Assembly (NCBI GenBank): GCA_030700105.1
Contig: JAUYKG010000013.1
Coordinates: forward strand, 1 to 44,604
Length of the DNA stretch: 44,604 nt
Reading direction: 5' to 3'
From: Candidatus Veblenbacteria bacterium
GTDB taxonomy: Bacteria; Patescibacteriota; Patescibacteriia; Veblenbacterales; UBA10138
The notes under the pieces were generated by a model, which worked only from the letters and a program-made list of their open reading frames with translations, was not told the DNA's origin and ran no database searches. Position 1 is the first letter of the stretch, and each line of letters begins with the position of its first letter. A program made the position numbers and the translations under genes. Positions 18,475 to 28,433 of the stretch are shown in pieces.

Positions 18475-19782
18475 ATGGCTAAAAACTCTCACCACCGACC
18501 AGCTAGCGCACTCTTGGTGGGGCGCGTCAACGTTGGTAAATCAACCCTGTTCAACCGTATCTTGAGCCAACACCGAGCCATTACCTCCAACGAGGCAGGC
18601 ACCACCCGCGACATTAATCGCGCCCTGGCGGACTGGCGCGGACAGAATTTCTGGCTTACAGACAGCGGCGGCTTTGATTCTATCCAAGGAGATGACGTTA
18701 GCCGCCTAAGCAGAAAGCAGCTGGAGCGCGAGATAACTGAGGCGGCGGTGGTGCTCTTGGTAGTGGACGGACAAACCGGCCTCCTACCCCAGGACCGTGA
18801 ACTGGCTCGGCGTCTGCGTACGCTAAAAGCCAACTGCATCCTTGTAGTCAATAAGGCAGACAGCCCCGCCAAGCGCACGCGGGCCGAGGCTATCTCGCTG
18901 GGATTCCCCGACACGGTGCTCGTGTCGGCCCAAACCGGCAGCGGCGTGGGCGATCTGCTGGACCTGGTGATACAGCACCTGCCGGAAACGCTCCTCCCTC
19001 AGGCCCAGCTGACGCTCGCTCTGCTCGGACAAACGAACGTTGGAAAATCATCGCTCTTTAACGCCCTGCTCAAGGCCGAACGTAGCCTGGTGTTGCCAAG
19101 CCCGCACACCACGCGCGACCGCCTGCACGACTACCTAGAACACGGTGCAGTTACACTTGAACTAATCGACACGGCCGGCTTGCGGCGGCAGCACCAACGC
19201 GCGCCCAAACTGGAACAACTGAGTGCCCAACAGAGTTTGGCTGCACTCAAACAGATCGAAGTGGCGCTACTAACGCTGGACGGCTCACGTTCGCCCACCT
19301 GGCAGGATCAGCACATTGGACAACTAATCGTCGAGGCTCGTGTGGCCACAGTGGTACTGCTCAATAAATCTGATCTTGTCCCTTTTGACGAACGTAAGGC
19401 TGCGGTGGAGCGCCTCAGGCGATGGCTGCCCATGGCGGCCTGGGCACAAACGCTCTGGGTGTCTGGCCTCAAAGCGGAAGGCGTGCAGGACATCATACCG
19501 TTGGCAGAGGAAGCTGCCCGCGCCTGGCGCCGGCAGCTTACGGAAGCGGAACTAAAAACGTTCTGGGGGTACCTCAAGCGGAATGCCACCACCAACCGGC
19601 TACCCTTGGGTGGTTTTGAACAAACCGGCACCCGCCCGCCAAGCTTCCAGCTCCTCCTACGGCAAAAAGCCGACCCGCCTCACGCTATCGGCGATTGGGT
19701 GGCGCGAGCTCTTAGGAGCAAGTACGACTTCCGTGGCAGCCCCGTTTTGGTAAGACTGGAAGGCAGCCGGCAAGCCGGCTAA
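18475..19782 (+). CDS. der: Ribosome-associated GTPase Der (EngA)
   Basis: Two tandem GTPase domains: GRVNVGKSTLFNRI...TRD...DSGG and GQTNVGKSSLFNAL...TRD...DTAG; KH-like C-term. Confidence 0.95.
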   Translation: MAKNSHHRPASALLVGRVNVGKSTLFNRILSQHRAITSNEAGTTRDINRALADWRGQNFWLTDSGGFDSIQGDDVSRLSRKQLEREITEAAVVLLVVDGQTGLLPQDRELARRLRTLKANCILVVNKADSPAKRTRAEAISLGFPDTVLVSAQTGSGVGDLLDLVIQHLPETLLPQAQLTLALLGQTNVGKSSLFNALLKAERSLVLPSPHTTRDRLHDYLEHGAVTLELIDTAGLRRQHQRAPKLEQLSAQQSLAALKQIEVALLTLDGSRSPTWQDQHIGQLIVEARVATVVLLNKSDLVPFDERKAAVERLRRWLPMAAWAQTLWVSGLKAEGVQDIIPLAEEAARAWRRQLTEAELKTFWGYLKRNATTNRLPLGGFEQTGTRPPSFQLLLRQKADPPHAIGDWVARALRSKYDFRGSPVLVRLEGSRQAG

Positions 19783-19798
19783 CCATTATACTATATAT

Positions 19799-20359
19799 AT
19801 GAAGCTCATTGTCGGCCTTGGTAATCCTGAACAGAAATACCTCCCCACCTTACACAACGTGGGCTGGCGGATAGTGGAAATTTTAGCCCAAGCAGCTTCC
19901 TGGACCAACTTCTCTGCCCGCTCAAGAATCTGCCGCCTGCCCCAAACTGATACGCTACTGCTCCGGCCCCAAACCTTCATGAACGAATCCGGGGAGAGCG
20001 TGCGCGAAGTTGTGGAGTACTACAAGATCGCACTGCCCGACCTCTGGGTGGTACACGATGACCTCGACCTGCCCGCCGGCCAGGGGCGCTTAAGTTTTGA
20101 TTCGTCATCAGCCGGCCACCGCGGGGTACAGAGCATTATTGATGCGCTGGGCACCAAGACCTTTTGGCGGTTCCGTGTTGGTATTGGCCGGCCACCTCAG
20201 AACACCCCAGCCGAAGACTATGTACTGCAAGTGGCGTCAAATGAAATTGCGAACCTGCTGCAAACTAGTGAACGCGTAGCGGTAACGGCCATTGAGCAAG
20301 CACTGAAAAATGGGATTGCCGCCGCGCAGAACGCCTGGGAAAACAAAACCGCCCCTTAA
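19799..20359 (+). CDS. pth: Peptidyl-tRNA hydrolase
   Basis: MKLIVGLGNPEQKYLPTLHNVGWRIVE...PQTFMNESGESV...VVHDDLDLPAGQGRLSFDSSSAGHRGVQSII. Confidence 0.96.
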   Translation: MKLIVGLGNPEQKYLPTLHNVGWRIVEILAQAASWTNFSARSRICRLPQTDTLLLRPQTFMNESGESVREVVEYYKIALPDLWVVHDDLDLPAGQGRLSFDSSSAGHRGVQSIIDALGTKTFWRFRVGIGRPPQNTPAEDYVLQVASNEIANLLQTSERVAVTAIEQALKNGIAAAQNAWENKTAP

Positions 20360-20380
20360 GGAGGGAGCGGAAACGTACTT

Positions 20381-20490
20381 GAGTCTACTCACCAGTGCCA
20401 GGTTGCACTAGGATTCTACTGCCCCCTGACTTTGCAGATTAACTCTCGTTAAGGAGGGGTCACAAAAGCTAATCACTGGCAAGTAGACCC
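20381..20490 (+). other. Structured intergenic region (candidate mfd leader RNA)
   Basis: Long inverted repeat GTCTACTCACCAGTG (20383-20397) / CACTGGCAAGTAGAC (20474-20488), 13/15 paired, enclosing TTAAC-TCTC-GTTAA (20439-20452) and CCCCT/AGGGG. Confidence 0.4.
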
Positions 20491-20533
20491 AAATACGCCT
20501 CTTGTAAGTTTGTAAAACTAATCCTATAAGTTT

Positions 20534-23500
20534 GTGAGCACGCCCATCCTAGCACCGAGGCACCAAGCTGTCAAGGAACGGAAAATAGAGGGGCTTCACT
20601 CAAGCGCCCTCGCCCGCCGCTTGGCTAGAGGCCCATACGCCGGCCTCACCCTCCCCACGAACCTCACTGCCCAGGCCTTTCTCCTGGCCCACCTCCCTCC
20701 TCAAGCTTTGGGGCGAGGTGTGGTGTGGTGTTTGCCCACACACCGCGAACTCCCCCTGGCGTACGAACTCGCCAGCTGGTGGTTCTCGAGCGCCCAACAC
20801 ATGCACTCCCTGGCGCCAGAACTTCTACTATTCCCAGAAGGGTTCGTGCGCTGGCTTGCCCTAAGTGAACAGCAACAGCCACATGTGCTGCTAGTGGCCA
20901 CTGAACACCTTAACCTAGCCCTGCCCTCACCCCAGGAATTCAAACGACACACACTCAAACTTACAGCCGGACAGCGCCTCTCCCCCGTACAGGTATTAAA
21001 ACAGTTGGTAGAGGCAGGCTACGAACCAGGCCCATTACCAGACGATACTGGATGGTACGTCAAGCGAGGCGGCACCATAACCGTGGCGGCTGAAGCAGGC
21101 AGTTGGCGCCTCACCTGGGACAACGACCGCCTGGAGCACCTGGAAGAATTCAACCTAGCCACCGGCTTGCCGGCGGCCCGACGAGACGAGCTTGCTATCC
21201 TGCCTCGCCGGCTGCCCCCAACTCCTGGCATTTCTCTCTCCAGCTACCTCACCTCACAGCACACCCTCATAGGCGGCTCGCCCGCGCTCTGGCCCAAGTA
21301 CCCTCATCGCCTGCCGGTGAACCCTACCGCACCCAAACAGCTTTTGGGCAGCGTACCGCTTTTTGTAAAACAGTGGACGGAACTCGCGCGCTGGTTAGGG
21401 GAACGAGCTGGTGCCCGAGAACAAGTGGTCGCGCTCACTGCTTCACCGCATCGCCTCATGAACCTGCTACCGGTCGGCACCGCCCTCCCCCAAATACAAG
21501 AAGTGCCCGGCGCGATGGCTGGTATCCTCACTGGGTTCGTGGATCGTACCGCGGGTGTGCACTACCTCTGTGACCGTGAACTGGATGGCACCAGGCGCGC
21601 GACCCCGCGGCGGCACCTGGCGGCGTACGAACGCCTGAAACCCAATGACTACCTCGTGCACATAGACCACGGCATTGGCCGCTTTGGCGGGCTGGTGGAA
21701 AAACCTCGCGACGGCGGACCACACGAGTACTTCGTAGTGGAGTACGCCGAAGGCGACAAGCTCTATGTACCCATTGAACATACCGATCGATTATCGCGCT
21801 ACCTGGGCACACCGCACCCTGCCCTGGAACGCCTCTCCAGTGCCCACTGGTTTCAGGTACAAAAACGTATCAAAGCCGAAACCGCCGCGCTGGCACGTGA
21901 GCTGTTGGCGCTCTACGCCAAACGCCACACCCAAACAGTGGCACCCTGGCAAATGTTCCCAGAAGAGGAACTATTGGCCGCGTCCTTCCCTTACCCTCTC
22001 ACCCCGGACCAGCTCAAGACCTGGGCCGAGATATCGGCCGACCTCTCTGGTAGCGAGCCCATGGACCGACTCATCTGCGGCGATGTTGGATTTGGCAAAA
22101 CTGAACTGGCGGTACGAGCAGCCGCACGCGCCGTCTTCAACGGCTACCAGGTGGCGGTGCTGGCACCTACCACCATCCTGGCCCAGCAGCACTATGATAC
22201 CTTTAGCGAAAGACTATCAGCTTGGGGTGTGCGCCTAGGGCTCGCCTCGCGGGCGCAAACCGCCGCGGACATACGGAGCGCCCTAGGAGAACTCTCAACC
22301 GGCACCATCAACGTTATCATCGGCACGCACCGGCTCTTAGCCCCAGACGTTGCCTTCCACCGCCTGGGGCTTTTGGTGGTGGATGAGGAGCAGCGTTTCG
22401 GGGTCAAGCAAAAAGAACACCTAAAAGCGCTAAAGCCCTCAGTGCACGTACTGGCTCTCTCGGCCACACCAATTCCGCGTACGCTCAACCTGGCGGTGTC
22501 GAGCCTACGGGACCTCTCTATTATCCTGAGCCCGCCGGCGGGTCGGCAGGCGGTAACTATGAAGTTCGTCGCCCACGACGATGAGGTAATACGCCAAGCC
22601 ATATCCTATGAGCTTAAGCGGCACGGGCAAGTGTACTACCTGGTACCCCACGTGCGCGACTTGCCGGCCGCCGAGGCGCGCCTTAGGCATCTCTTCCCTA
22701 CCATTACGCTCGACGTGGTGCACGGACGCAAATCGCCCCACCAGGTGGCGCTCGCCATGCACCGCTTTGACCAAGGTGAACTCCAGCTACTGCTCGCCAC
22801 CACCATTATCGAGAACGGGCTGGACCTGCCGAACGTGAACACATTGATCGTGGAGCAAGCCGAGAGCTTTGGTTTGGCCGACCTCTACCAGCTGCGGGGC
22901 CGGGTGGGCCGCGGCAACACACCGGCGTACGCTTACTTCCTTATGAGCGAACGGCGCTCCAGCGCGGCGGAAAAACGCCTAGAAGCCCTAGCTCAGGCCA
23001 ATGAGCTAGGCGGCGGCATGAGCCTGGCGCTTAAAGATTTGGAGCTGCGCGGGGCTGGTGCAGTGCTGGGACGCGAGCAGCACGGTCACGTCTCCGCGGT
23101 CGGTCTGCACCTCTACGGCCAGCTCCTGGCGGAAGCCGTAGCGGAAGCGCGTAGCGGTGAACCCCTACCCGCCATACCCGAGGTGCGCCTGAACCTGCCA
23201 CTGGAGGGGCGCATCGCACCCGCACTGGTACCAAGCGAAGAGCACCGCATCCACCTATACCAGCGCCTAGCCAGCGTGCGTGAACCTACTGAGCTCATGC
23301 TTACGGCACAGGAACTCTTGGGGCGCCCACTCGGGGACGAAGCGTCTGACCGCATGTTCAAGAACTTGCTCACCCTCTTGGAATTTAAGCTCCTAGCTGA
23401 ACGCGCGCGCCTAGAAGAACTGCGCTGTCAGGTGCAGGATAAGAACGGTAAATTCTCCTTTAGGTTCCTCTCTGCCCCGCCAGTCGAGGTTCTTGCCCGG

Positions 23501-23620
23501 CTCACCGAATTCGATGATACCTGGCACAAGGTGGAATCAATCTGGCAAGCCGAACATCCCCTGGCGGCTGGAGCTTGGATCCCCTGGCTTAAGCAAAGCC
23601 TGAAACTTCTACAAAACTAA
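20534..23620 (+). CDS. mfd: Transcription-repair coupling factor Mfd (short N-terminal region)
   Basis: CarD-like NDYLVHIDHGIGRFGGL; helicase motifs DRLICGDVGFGKTELAVRAA, VVDEEQRFGVKQKEHLK, ALSATPIPRTL, TTIIENGLDLPNVNTLIVE, QLRGRVGRG; TRCF C-terminal domain. Confidence 0.95.
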   Translation: MSTPILAPRHQAVKERKIEGLHSSALARRLARGPYAGLTLPTNLTAQAFLLAHLPPQALGRGVVWCLPTHRELPLAYELASWWFSSAQHMHSLAPELLLFPEGFVRWLALSEQQQPHVLLVATEHLNLALPSPQEFKRHTLKLTAGQRLSPVQVLKQLVEAGYEPGPLPDDTGWYVKRGGTITVAAEAGSWRLTWDNDRLEHLEEFNLATGLPAARRDELAILPRRLPPTPGISLSSYLTSQHTLIGGSPALWPKYPHRLPVNPTAPKQLLGSVPLFVKQWTELARWLGERAGAREQVVALTASPHRLMNLLPVGTALPQIQEVPGAMAGILTGFVDRTAGVHYLCDRELDGTRRATPRRHLAAYERLKPNDYLVHIDHGIGRFGGLVEKPRDGGPHEYFVVEYAEGDKLYVPIEHTDRLSRYLGTPHPALERLSSAHWFQVQKRIKAETAALARELLALYAKRHTQTVAPWQMFPEEELLAASFPYPLTPDQLKTWAEISADLSGSEPMDRLICGDVGFGKTELAVRAAARAVFNGYQVAVLAPTTILAQQHYDTFSERLSAWGVRLGLASRAQTAADIRSALGELSTGTINVIIGTHRLLAPDVAFHRLGLLVVDEEQRFGVKQKEHLKALKPSVHVLALSATPIPRTLNLAVSSLRDLSIILSPPAGRQAVTMKFVAHDDEVIRQAISYELKRHGQVYYLVPHVRDLPAAEARLRHLFPTITLDVVHGRKSPHQVALAMHRFDQGELQLLLATTIIENGLDLPNVNTLIVEQAESFGLADLYQLRGRVGRGNTPAYAYFLMSERRSSAAEKRLEALAQANELGGGMSLALKDLELRGAGAVLGREQHGHVSAVGLHLYGQLLAEAVAEARSGEPLPAIPEVRLNLPLEGRIAPALVPSEEHRIHLYQRLASVREPTELMLTAQELLGRPLGDEASDRMFKNLLTLLEFKLLAERARLEELRCQVQDKNGKFSFRFLSAPPVEVLARLTEFDDTWHKVESIWQAEHPLAAGAWIPWLKQSLKLLQN

Positions 23621-23649
23621 AACCACCCCGCAGTGCTGCGGGGTGGTTT
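23620..23649. terminator. Intrinsic terminator hairpin after mfd
   Basis: Perfect AAACCACCCCGCAG-TG-CTGCGGGGTGGTTT, overlapping the mfd stop codon. Confidence 0.85.
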
Positions 23650-23728
23650 GCTAAATACCCTAACGTACCTGTGATTTAAAGCAACATCTCCTTAGCGCCA
23701 GTCTCTGTACCTACAACGGTGCTGCATC

Positions 23729-23923
23729 TTAATCTAGCTCATCTTCCACCTTGTCTGTGTCCTCTGGAATTATCGGTTCAAATTCTTTTTCACAAGTAGG
23801 ACAACTTTTAGAATTTTCAGGGTTCGATGCCCCGCAGTCTGGGCAGGTGTCAGGGTACTTCTTATTCCCTGAGCTAAATCCTGAACCGAAAGAACCTTGC
23901 TCAATATCATCAAACTCATCCAT
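23729..23923 (-). CDS. Small zinc-ribbon protein
   Basis: CPDCGASNPENSKSCPTC double CxxC motif, acidic tail; 64 aa. Confidence 0.65.
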   Translation of the reverse strand: MDEFDDIEQGSFGSGFSSGNKKYPDTCPDCGASNPENSKSCPTCEKEFEPIIPEDTDKVEDELD

Positions 23924-24055
23924 AGGTTTTTTGCTATACCTCGCGGGCTTGCTAAAGGCGGACGAGGTGTGTTAAGAATCTGAGGTCGCCGCCCTCCTGG
24001 CACCGAGCGGCGCCACCAGAACGAGCATATACACTTCTACAACACCCTGCCGCCT

Positions 24056-25141
24056 ATGTCAAGCGAAAACCCCGAATTGCCCTACTGGCTGGCTCTGACC
24101 CGTTGCCTTAAGCTTGGGCCCAAGGGCTTTGCGCTGCTCCGCGGCGCCTTTCCTACCATGAGCCAGGTTTGGGGAGCGAGCCGAAGCGAACTCCTACACG
24201 CCAGGCTGGAAGTGGGGGTGGTGGAGGCGCTGCTTGAACACCGGCGCACGACCGATGTAGCGCAGAGCTGGGGCGAGGTGGAACGCCTAGGGCTCCAGCT
24301 TATCACCATAACCGACGAACACTACCCTAAGCTCTTAAAAGAGATTTACGATCCACCTGCCCTGCTCTTTGCTCGCGGTGACCTTGCAACACTCGAGGGG
24401 GCGGGCTTGGCAGTAGTGGGTACACGGCAAGCCACGAGCTATGGGCTCAGCACGACCAAAGACTTGGTCGCGGTACTGGCGCGTAGCGGATTCACTATTA
24501 TCTCAGGCTTAGCCTATGGCATTGATACCGCCGCGCACCGCGCCACCTTAGAAGCGGGTGGCCGCACTGTGGCGGTAATGGCCTCGGGCTTGGATGAAGT
24601 GTACCCCACTGCCAACCGCCATTTGGCTCACGACATCGTGCAACATGGGGGCTTGTGGCTGTCGGAATTCCCACCCGGCACCGCGCCTCTGAAACAGAAC
24701 TTTCCCTACCGCAACCGCATTATCGCTGGTTTAAGCCGCGGCACGTTAGTAATTGAAGCCGCCCCAGGCTCAGGCGCGCTCCTTACCGCCAAACACGCCC
24801 TGGAAGCGAACCGCGAGGTCTTTGCTGTGCCTGGTAACATTACCTCCCCCACCGCCGCCGGCACCAACGAGCTCTTAAAACAAGGCGCGCACCTGGTCAC
24901 CTCGGCCGAGGATATTTTGAACGTGTTCGGGCTGGCCCCAGCCGCCACAGTAGCGCTCCCAACCCTAGAACCAGAACTGGAACAGCTGCTTCAAGCCATA
25001 CCACGCGAACCTATTCACCTCGATAACCTGGCTCGCAACCTACAGCTTCCCGTAAGCGTGCTCGCTCCCCAGCTCACACTCCTGGAGCTCAAAGGTTACC
25101 TGCGAGACGTGGGCGGACAGCAGTACATACGAGTGGTCTAA
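24056..25141 (+). CDS. dprA: DNA-processing protein DprA/Smf
   Basis: LAVVGTRQATSYGL...IISGLAYGIDTAAHRATLEAGGRTVAVMASGLDEVYP...SEFPPG...FPYRNRIIAGLSRGTLVIEA. Confidence 0.96.
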   Translation: MSSENPELPYWLALTRCLKLGPKGFALLRGAFPTMSQVWGASRSELLHARLEVGVVEALLEHRRTTDVAQSWGEVERLGLQLITITDEHYPKLLKEIYDPPALLFARGDLATLEGAGLAVVGTRQATSYGLSTTKDLVAVLARSGFTIISGLAYGIDTAAHRATLEAGGRTVAVMASGLDEVYPTANRHLAHDIVQHGGLWLSEFPPGTAPLKQNFPYRNRIIAGLSRGTLVIEAAPGSGALLTAKHALEANREVFAVPGNITSPTAAGTNELLKQGAHLVTSAEDILNVFGLAPAATVALPTLEPELEQLLQAIPREPIHLDNLARNLQLPVSVLAPQLTLLELKGYLRDVGGQQYIRVV

Positions 25142-25229
25142 AAGCGCTTCCAGGCGCCACCGCATTGCCAAGCGTAAGCGGGGTGTGCTATAAACAACTT
25201 TGTTTACACTCACACAACCAACGTACGCT

Positions 25230-27518
25230 ATGCCAGCACGCAATCTTATCATCGTGGAATCACCCACCAAAGCCCGGACCATCGGCCGGTTCCTGGGCGC
25301 TGAGTTCGAGGTAACCTCGTCCATGGGGCACGTACGCGACCTGCCCAAATCAAAGTTGGGTGTGGATGTTGAGCACGATTTTGAACCGCAGTACATTGAA
25401 CCACCGCGAGCCAAGAAGGCCATTGCCGAGCTTAAGGCCAAAGCAAAAACTGCCGACACCCTCTACCTTGCCACCGATGAAGACCGCGAGGGCGAGGCCA
25501 TTGCCTGGCACCTGGCCCAACTGCTCGGCCAGCGCTCCTTGTCCATAAAGCGTATTGCCTTCCACGAGATCACCGAACACGCCGTACGCCAGGCGCTGGA
25601 ACACCCCCGCGAGATAGATCTCTCCCTGGTGAACGCCCAGCAAGCCAGACGTGTGCTGGACCGGCTGGTGGGGTATGAACTCTCCCCCTTCCTATGGAAA
25701 AAGGTGGCACGCGGCTTGTCGGCCGGGCGTGTGCAATCTGCCGCCGTGCGGCTAATTGTGGAGCGTGAGCGGGAAATACAAGCCTTCCAAAAGCAGGAGT
25801 ACTGGTCTATTGGTGCCAACTTCACGCGCGGCAACAGCACATTCGAAGCCGCCTTACATGAACTCGATGGCAAACCACTGGATAAGTTCGGGCTCACTGG
25901 CGAAGCGCAAACACACGCCCTGGTAAAAGAACTTGAACAGGTGGCACAATGGTCGGTTACATCCGTGGAAAAGAGAACGAACAAGCGTTCTGCGCTGGCA
26001 CCATACACCACCTCTACCCTGCAGCAGGACGCCAACCGGCGCCTGGGGTTCTCGGCCATGCAAACCATGCTGCTGGCCCAACGCTTGTACGAAGGTATAG
26101 ACCTCGCCGAAGGTTCAGTAGGTCTCATTACCTACATGCGCACCGATTCCACTACCCTGGCGGATAAATTCCTAGGAGAAGTTCAGCAGTTCATTAAACA
26201 GTCTCTAGGTGAAAGCTACGTACGCGGGCCCAAGCGCTTCGTCACCAAATCAAAGAACGCGCAGGAGGCGCACGAAGCTATTCGCCCAACCGACGTCACG
26301 CGCCACCCCGATGGGATCAAGGCGGATATGAAACCACCCGAGTGGAAGCTCTACAACCTCATCTGGCGCCGGGCTGTAGCCAGCCAGCTACCCGAAGCTG
26401 AATTCGAAGGGGTGAGCGCAAACATTGTCGGCGGCCGCGCCTCTTTCCGCGCCACCGGTTCCACTCTGACGTTCGATGGGTTCCTAAAGGTGTGGGAGGA
26501 AAAACGCCAAGATACCATCCTGCCTGCCCTGGAGAATGGGGAAACAGTAAAACTCAGTACGCTTGTGCCAGAACAACACTTCACCGAACCGCCGGCGCGC
26601 TACTCGGACGCTTCACTGGTAAAAATCCTAGAGAGCCACGGCATTGGCCGCCCTTCCACCTACGCCCCTACCATAGGCACCATTATCACGCGTGGGTACG
26701 TGGAGCGCTTCGAGCGGCGCCTTAAGCCCACTGATCTGGCGCTTTTGGTGAGCGATCTTTTGGTAGAGCACTTCCCTGAGGTGGTGGATTACGAATTCAC
26801 GGCTAAAATAGAAACCGAGCTCGACGACATTGCCGAGGGCAAAGCCGAGTGGGTGCCGATAGTACGCGGATTCTACGAACCGTTCAAAGAACACCTTACC
26901 GCCAAGGAAAAGGAGGTAAAGCGGAGCGACGTAATGAAGGAACGCATCATCGGTACAGACCCCAAAACCGGCCAGGACGTAAAGGTGCGCATCGGACGTT
27001 ACGGCCCGTACATACAACTAGGAAGCGGTGACGACAAGGAAAAGCCAAAATTCGCGGCTATCCCCCGCTCTACCACAGCCGACGAAGTCACGCTGGAGCA
27101 AGCGCTGAAACTTTTAGAACTGCCACGCTCCCTGGGTACGGATCCTGAAACCCAGCAAGAAGTGTTAGCTGGCTTCGGTAGATTCGGCCCCTACATTAAA
27201 CGGGGTGAAGGGTACCGTTCGCTCAAGGAAACGGACGATGTGCTTACCATAGGCTTGGAGCGAGCACTCGAGATATTCCGCACCGAACTCCCCAAGAGCG
27301 GCACCATTGCTGTACTGGGTAAGCACCCCCAGAGCGGGGTTGAGATTTCTGTGAAAGCCGGCCGCTTCGGCCCCTATGTTACAGACGGCGAACTGAATGC
27401 CACCGTACCCAAGAACACGGACCCTAAAAGTGTAACATTAGAAGAAGCCGTGGAGCTCCTAACCAAGAAAGCAGCTGCCCCCAAGCGCCCCCGACGAGGA
27501 AAAGCTAGTAGTAAGTAG
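25230..27518 (+). CDS. topA: DNA topoisomerase I
   Basis: NLIIVESPTKARTIGRFLG, ATDEDREGEAIAWHL, RVQSAAVRLIVERE, LITYMRTDST. Start at MPARNL (25230). Confidence 0.97.
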   Translation: MPARNLIIVESPTKARTIGRFLGAEFEVTSSMGHVRDLPKSKLGVDVEHDFEPQYIEPPRAKKAIAELKAKAKTADTLYLATDEDREGEAIAWHLAQLLGQRSLSIKRIAFHEITEHAVRQALEHPREIDLSLVNAQQARRVLDRLVGYELSPFLWKKVARGLSAGRVQSAAVRLIVEREREIQAFQKQEYWSIGANFTRGNSTFEAALHELDGKPLDKFGLTGEAQTHALVKELEQVAQWSVTSVEKRTNKRSALAPYTTSTLQQDANRRLGFSAMQTMLLAQRLYEGIDLAEGSVGLITYMRTDSTTLADKFLGEVQQFIKQSLGESYVRGPKRFVTKSKNAQEAHEAIRPTDVTRHPDGIKADMKPPEWKLYNLIWRRAVASQLPEAEFEGVSANIVGGRASFRATGSTLTFDGFLKVWEEKRQDTILPALENGETVKLSTLVPEQHFTEPPARYSDASLVKILESHGIGRPSTYAPTIGTIITRGYVERFERRLKPTDLALLVSDLLVEHFPEVVDYEFTAKIETELDDIAEGKAEWVPIVRGFYEPFKEHLTAKEKEVKRSDVMKERIIGTDPKTGQDVKVRIGRYGPYIQLGSGDDKEKPKFAAIPRSTTADEVTLEQALKLLELPRSLGTDPETQQEVLAGFGRFGPYIKRGEGYRSLKETDDVLTIGLERALEIFRTELPKSGTIAVLGKHPQSGVEISVKAGRFGPYVTDGELNATVPKNTDPKSVTLEEAVELLTKKAAAPKRPRRGKASSK

Positions 27519-27536
27519 GGAGTAGCAAGTAGTATA

Positions 27537-27570
27537 AAGCTCAATCCTTGTTTGGGTTGGCTTTTTATTT
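27537..27570 (+). terminator. Terminator after topA
   Basis: AAGCTCAATCC-TTGTTT-GGGTTGGCTTTTTATTT; bulged stem followed by T tract. Confidence 0.55.
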
Positions 27571-27592
27571 ATATAAGTCCTTGAACCACTTT

Positions 27593-27753
27593 GCCGCCCT
27601 GTCGAAAGGCCAGAGCAGAGCGGAAGATGTGCGAGCGCCCGGCAACCGCGTGCTGTGGCGGTTGCGCATAGCGGTTGCCAGCGAGCACAACGAGCACTGC
27701 CTGGCCTGGAGACCGAGGCGGCGACTCTTGCGCCACTTCTCTAGAGAAGTGGC
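27593..27753 (+). ncRNA. Candidate structured RNA between topA and the small membrane protein gene (strand uncertain)
   Basis: Nested stems GCCGCC/GGCGGC (27593-27598 : 27717-27722), GGCCAG(A)GCAG/CTGCCTGGCC (27608-27618 : 27697-27706), TGTGC/GCACA (27628-27632 : 27685-27689), GCAACCGC with either of two GCGGTTGC copies; then 22-nt palindrome GCCACTTCTCTAGAGAAGTGGC (27732-27753). Confidence 0.5.
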
Positions 27754-27813
27754 TAACTTAGTGCCGTGGAACCCCCATAGCTAAGGGTAATTTAGGCATG
27801 TGTTCCTCAAGGG

Positions 27814-27842
27814 TTGACAAAACTCCTGTTTTGCGCTATGTT
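27814..27842 (+). promoter_or_regulatory. Promoter TTGACA-N17-TATGTT
   Basis: Consensus -35 and 17-bp spacing; about 250 bp upstream of the 28092 ORF. Confidence 0.65.
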
Positions 27843-28091
27843 TATATGTTATTTGAACTTTAAAAAGTTAATAGTCGTAGCTTCTTTCCCACTCACCTGG
27901 GAGGGGAGGAGGAGCTTATCATAGCTTTTCGTTGGTTCTTGAACTGACGGCTGCTAGTGTATAGGCTCTTGGTCTGTCGCTCGCAAGGGCAAAGGCAGCC
28001 CGCTCCACCCCAGATTAGTGGGAAGGAATTAAATTAAATAAATACATAAAAACTAATCGCGGACCCGTCGATTAACGGGCAAGGAGAAAAA

Positions 28092-28418
28092 ATGGAAAAT
28101 TTCATTAATATTTGGTTCATTGCAAGGATATTTGACGTAATCCAAATTACGTCAGCTATAGTAATGCTAACATGGATATTCCTTGTAATGAAATCTGTTA
28201 GGGATCGAGCATACGATCCTCTCAGGAAACTAATTGAGGACAAATGCTCAGCAACCGCCTTCTTTTTAGCTATCCCGCTATTAGTCTATAGATTTCTCGT
28301 AGTTACCGTGGATGGTCATATATTAAATTGGATGACCATTGTTGCAATTCTACCTATAGGATACGTATATTTCCTCATGTGGAAGGAAAACCGAAAAAAG
28401 AAGCTCACAATGAGTTAA
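28092..28418 (+). CDS. Small multi-TM membrane protein, function unknown
   Basis: 108 aa with hydrophobic segments; Shine-Dalgarno AAGGAG upstream; followed by strong terminator. Confidence 0.6.
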   Translation: MENFINIWFIARIFDVIQITSAIVMLTWIFLVMKSVRDRAYDPLRKLIEDKCSATAFFLAIPLLVYRFLVVTVDGHILNWMTIVAILPIGYVYFLMWKENRKKKLTMS

Positions 28419-28433
28419 TATCAAAATCTTTTC

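Noticed and set aside
27510-27540. AGTAAGTAGGGAGTAGCAAGTAGTA short repeats after topA
   Set aside because: Short imperfect low-complexity repeats only; no clear function.
27548-27784. 78-aa plus ORF in the topA downstream region
   Set aside because: Arg/Pro-rich composition, no RBS; the region is better explained by nested inverted repeats.
27593-28030. RNase P RNA, tmRNA or SRP RNA
   Set aside because: Looked for GAGGAAAGTCC-type, tmRNA tRNA-like-end and GGTCAGGTCCGGAAGGAAGCAGCC-type signatures; none present.
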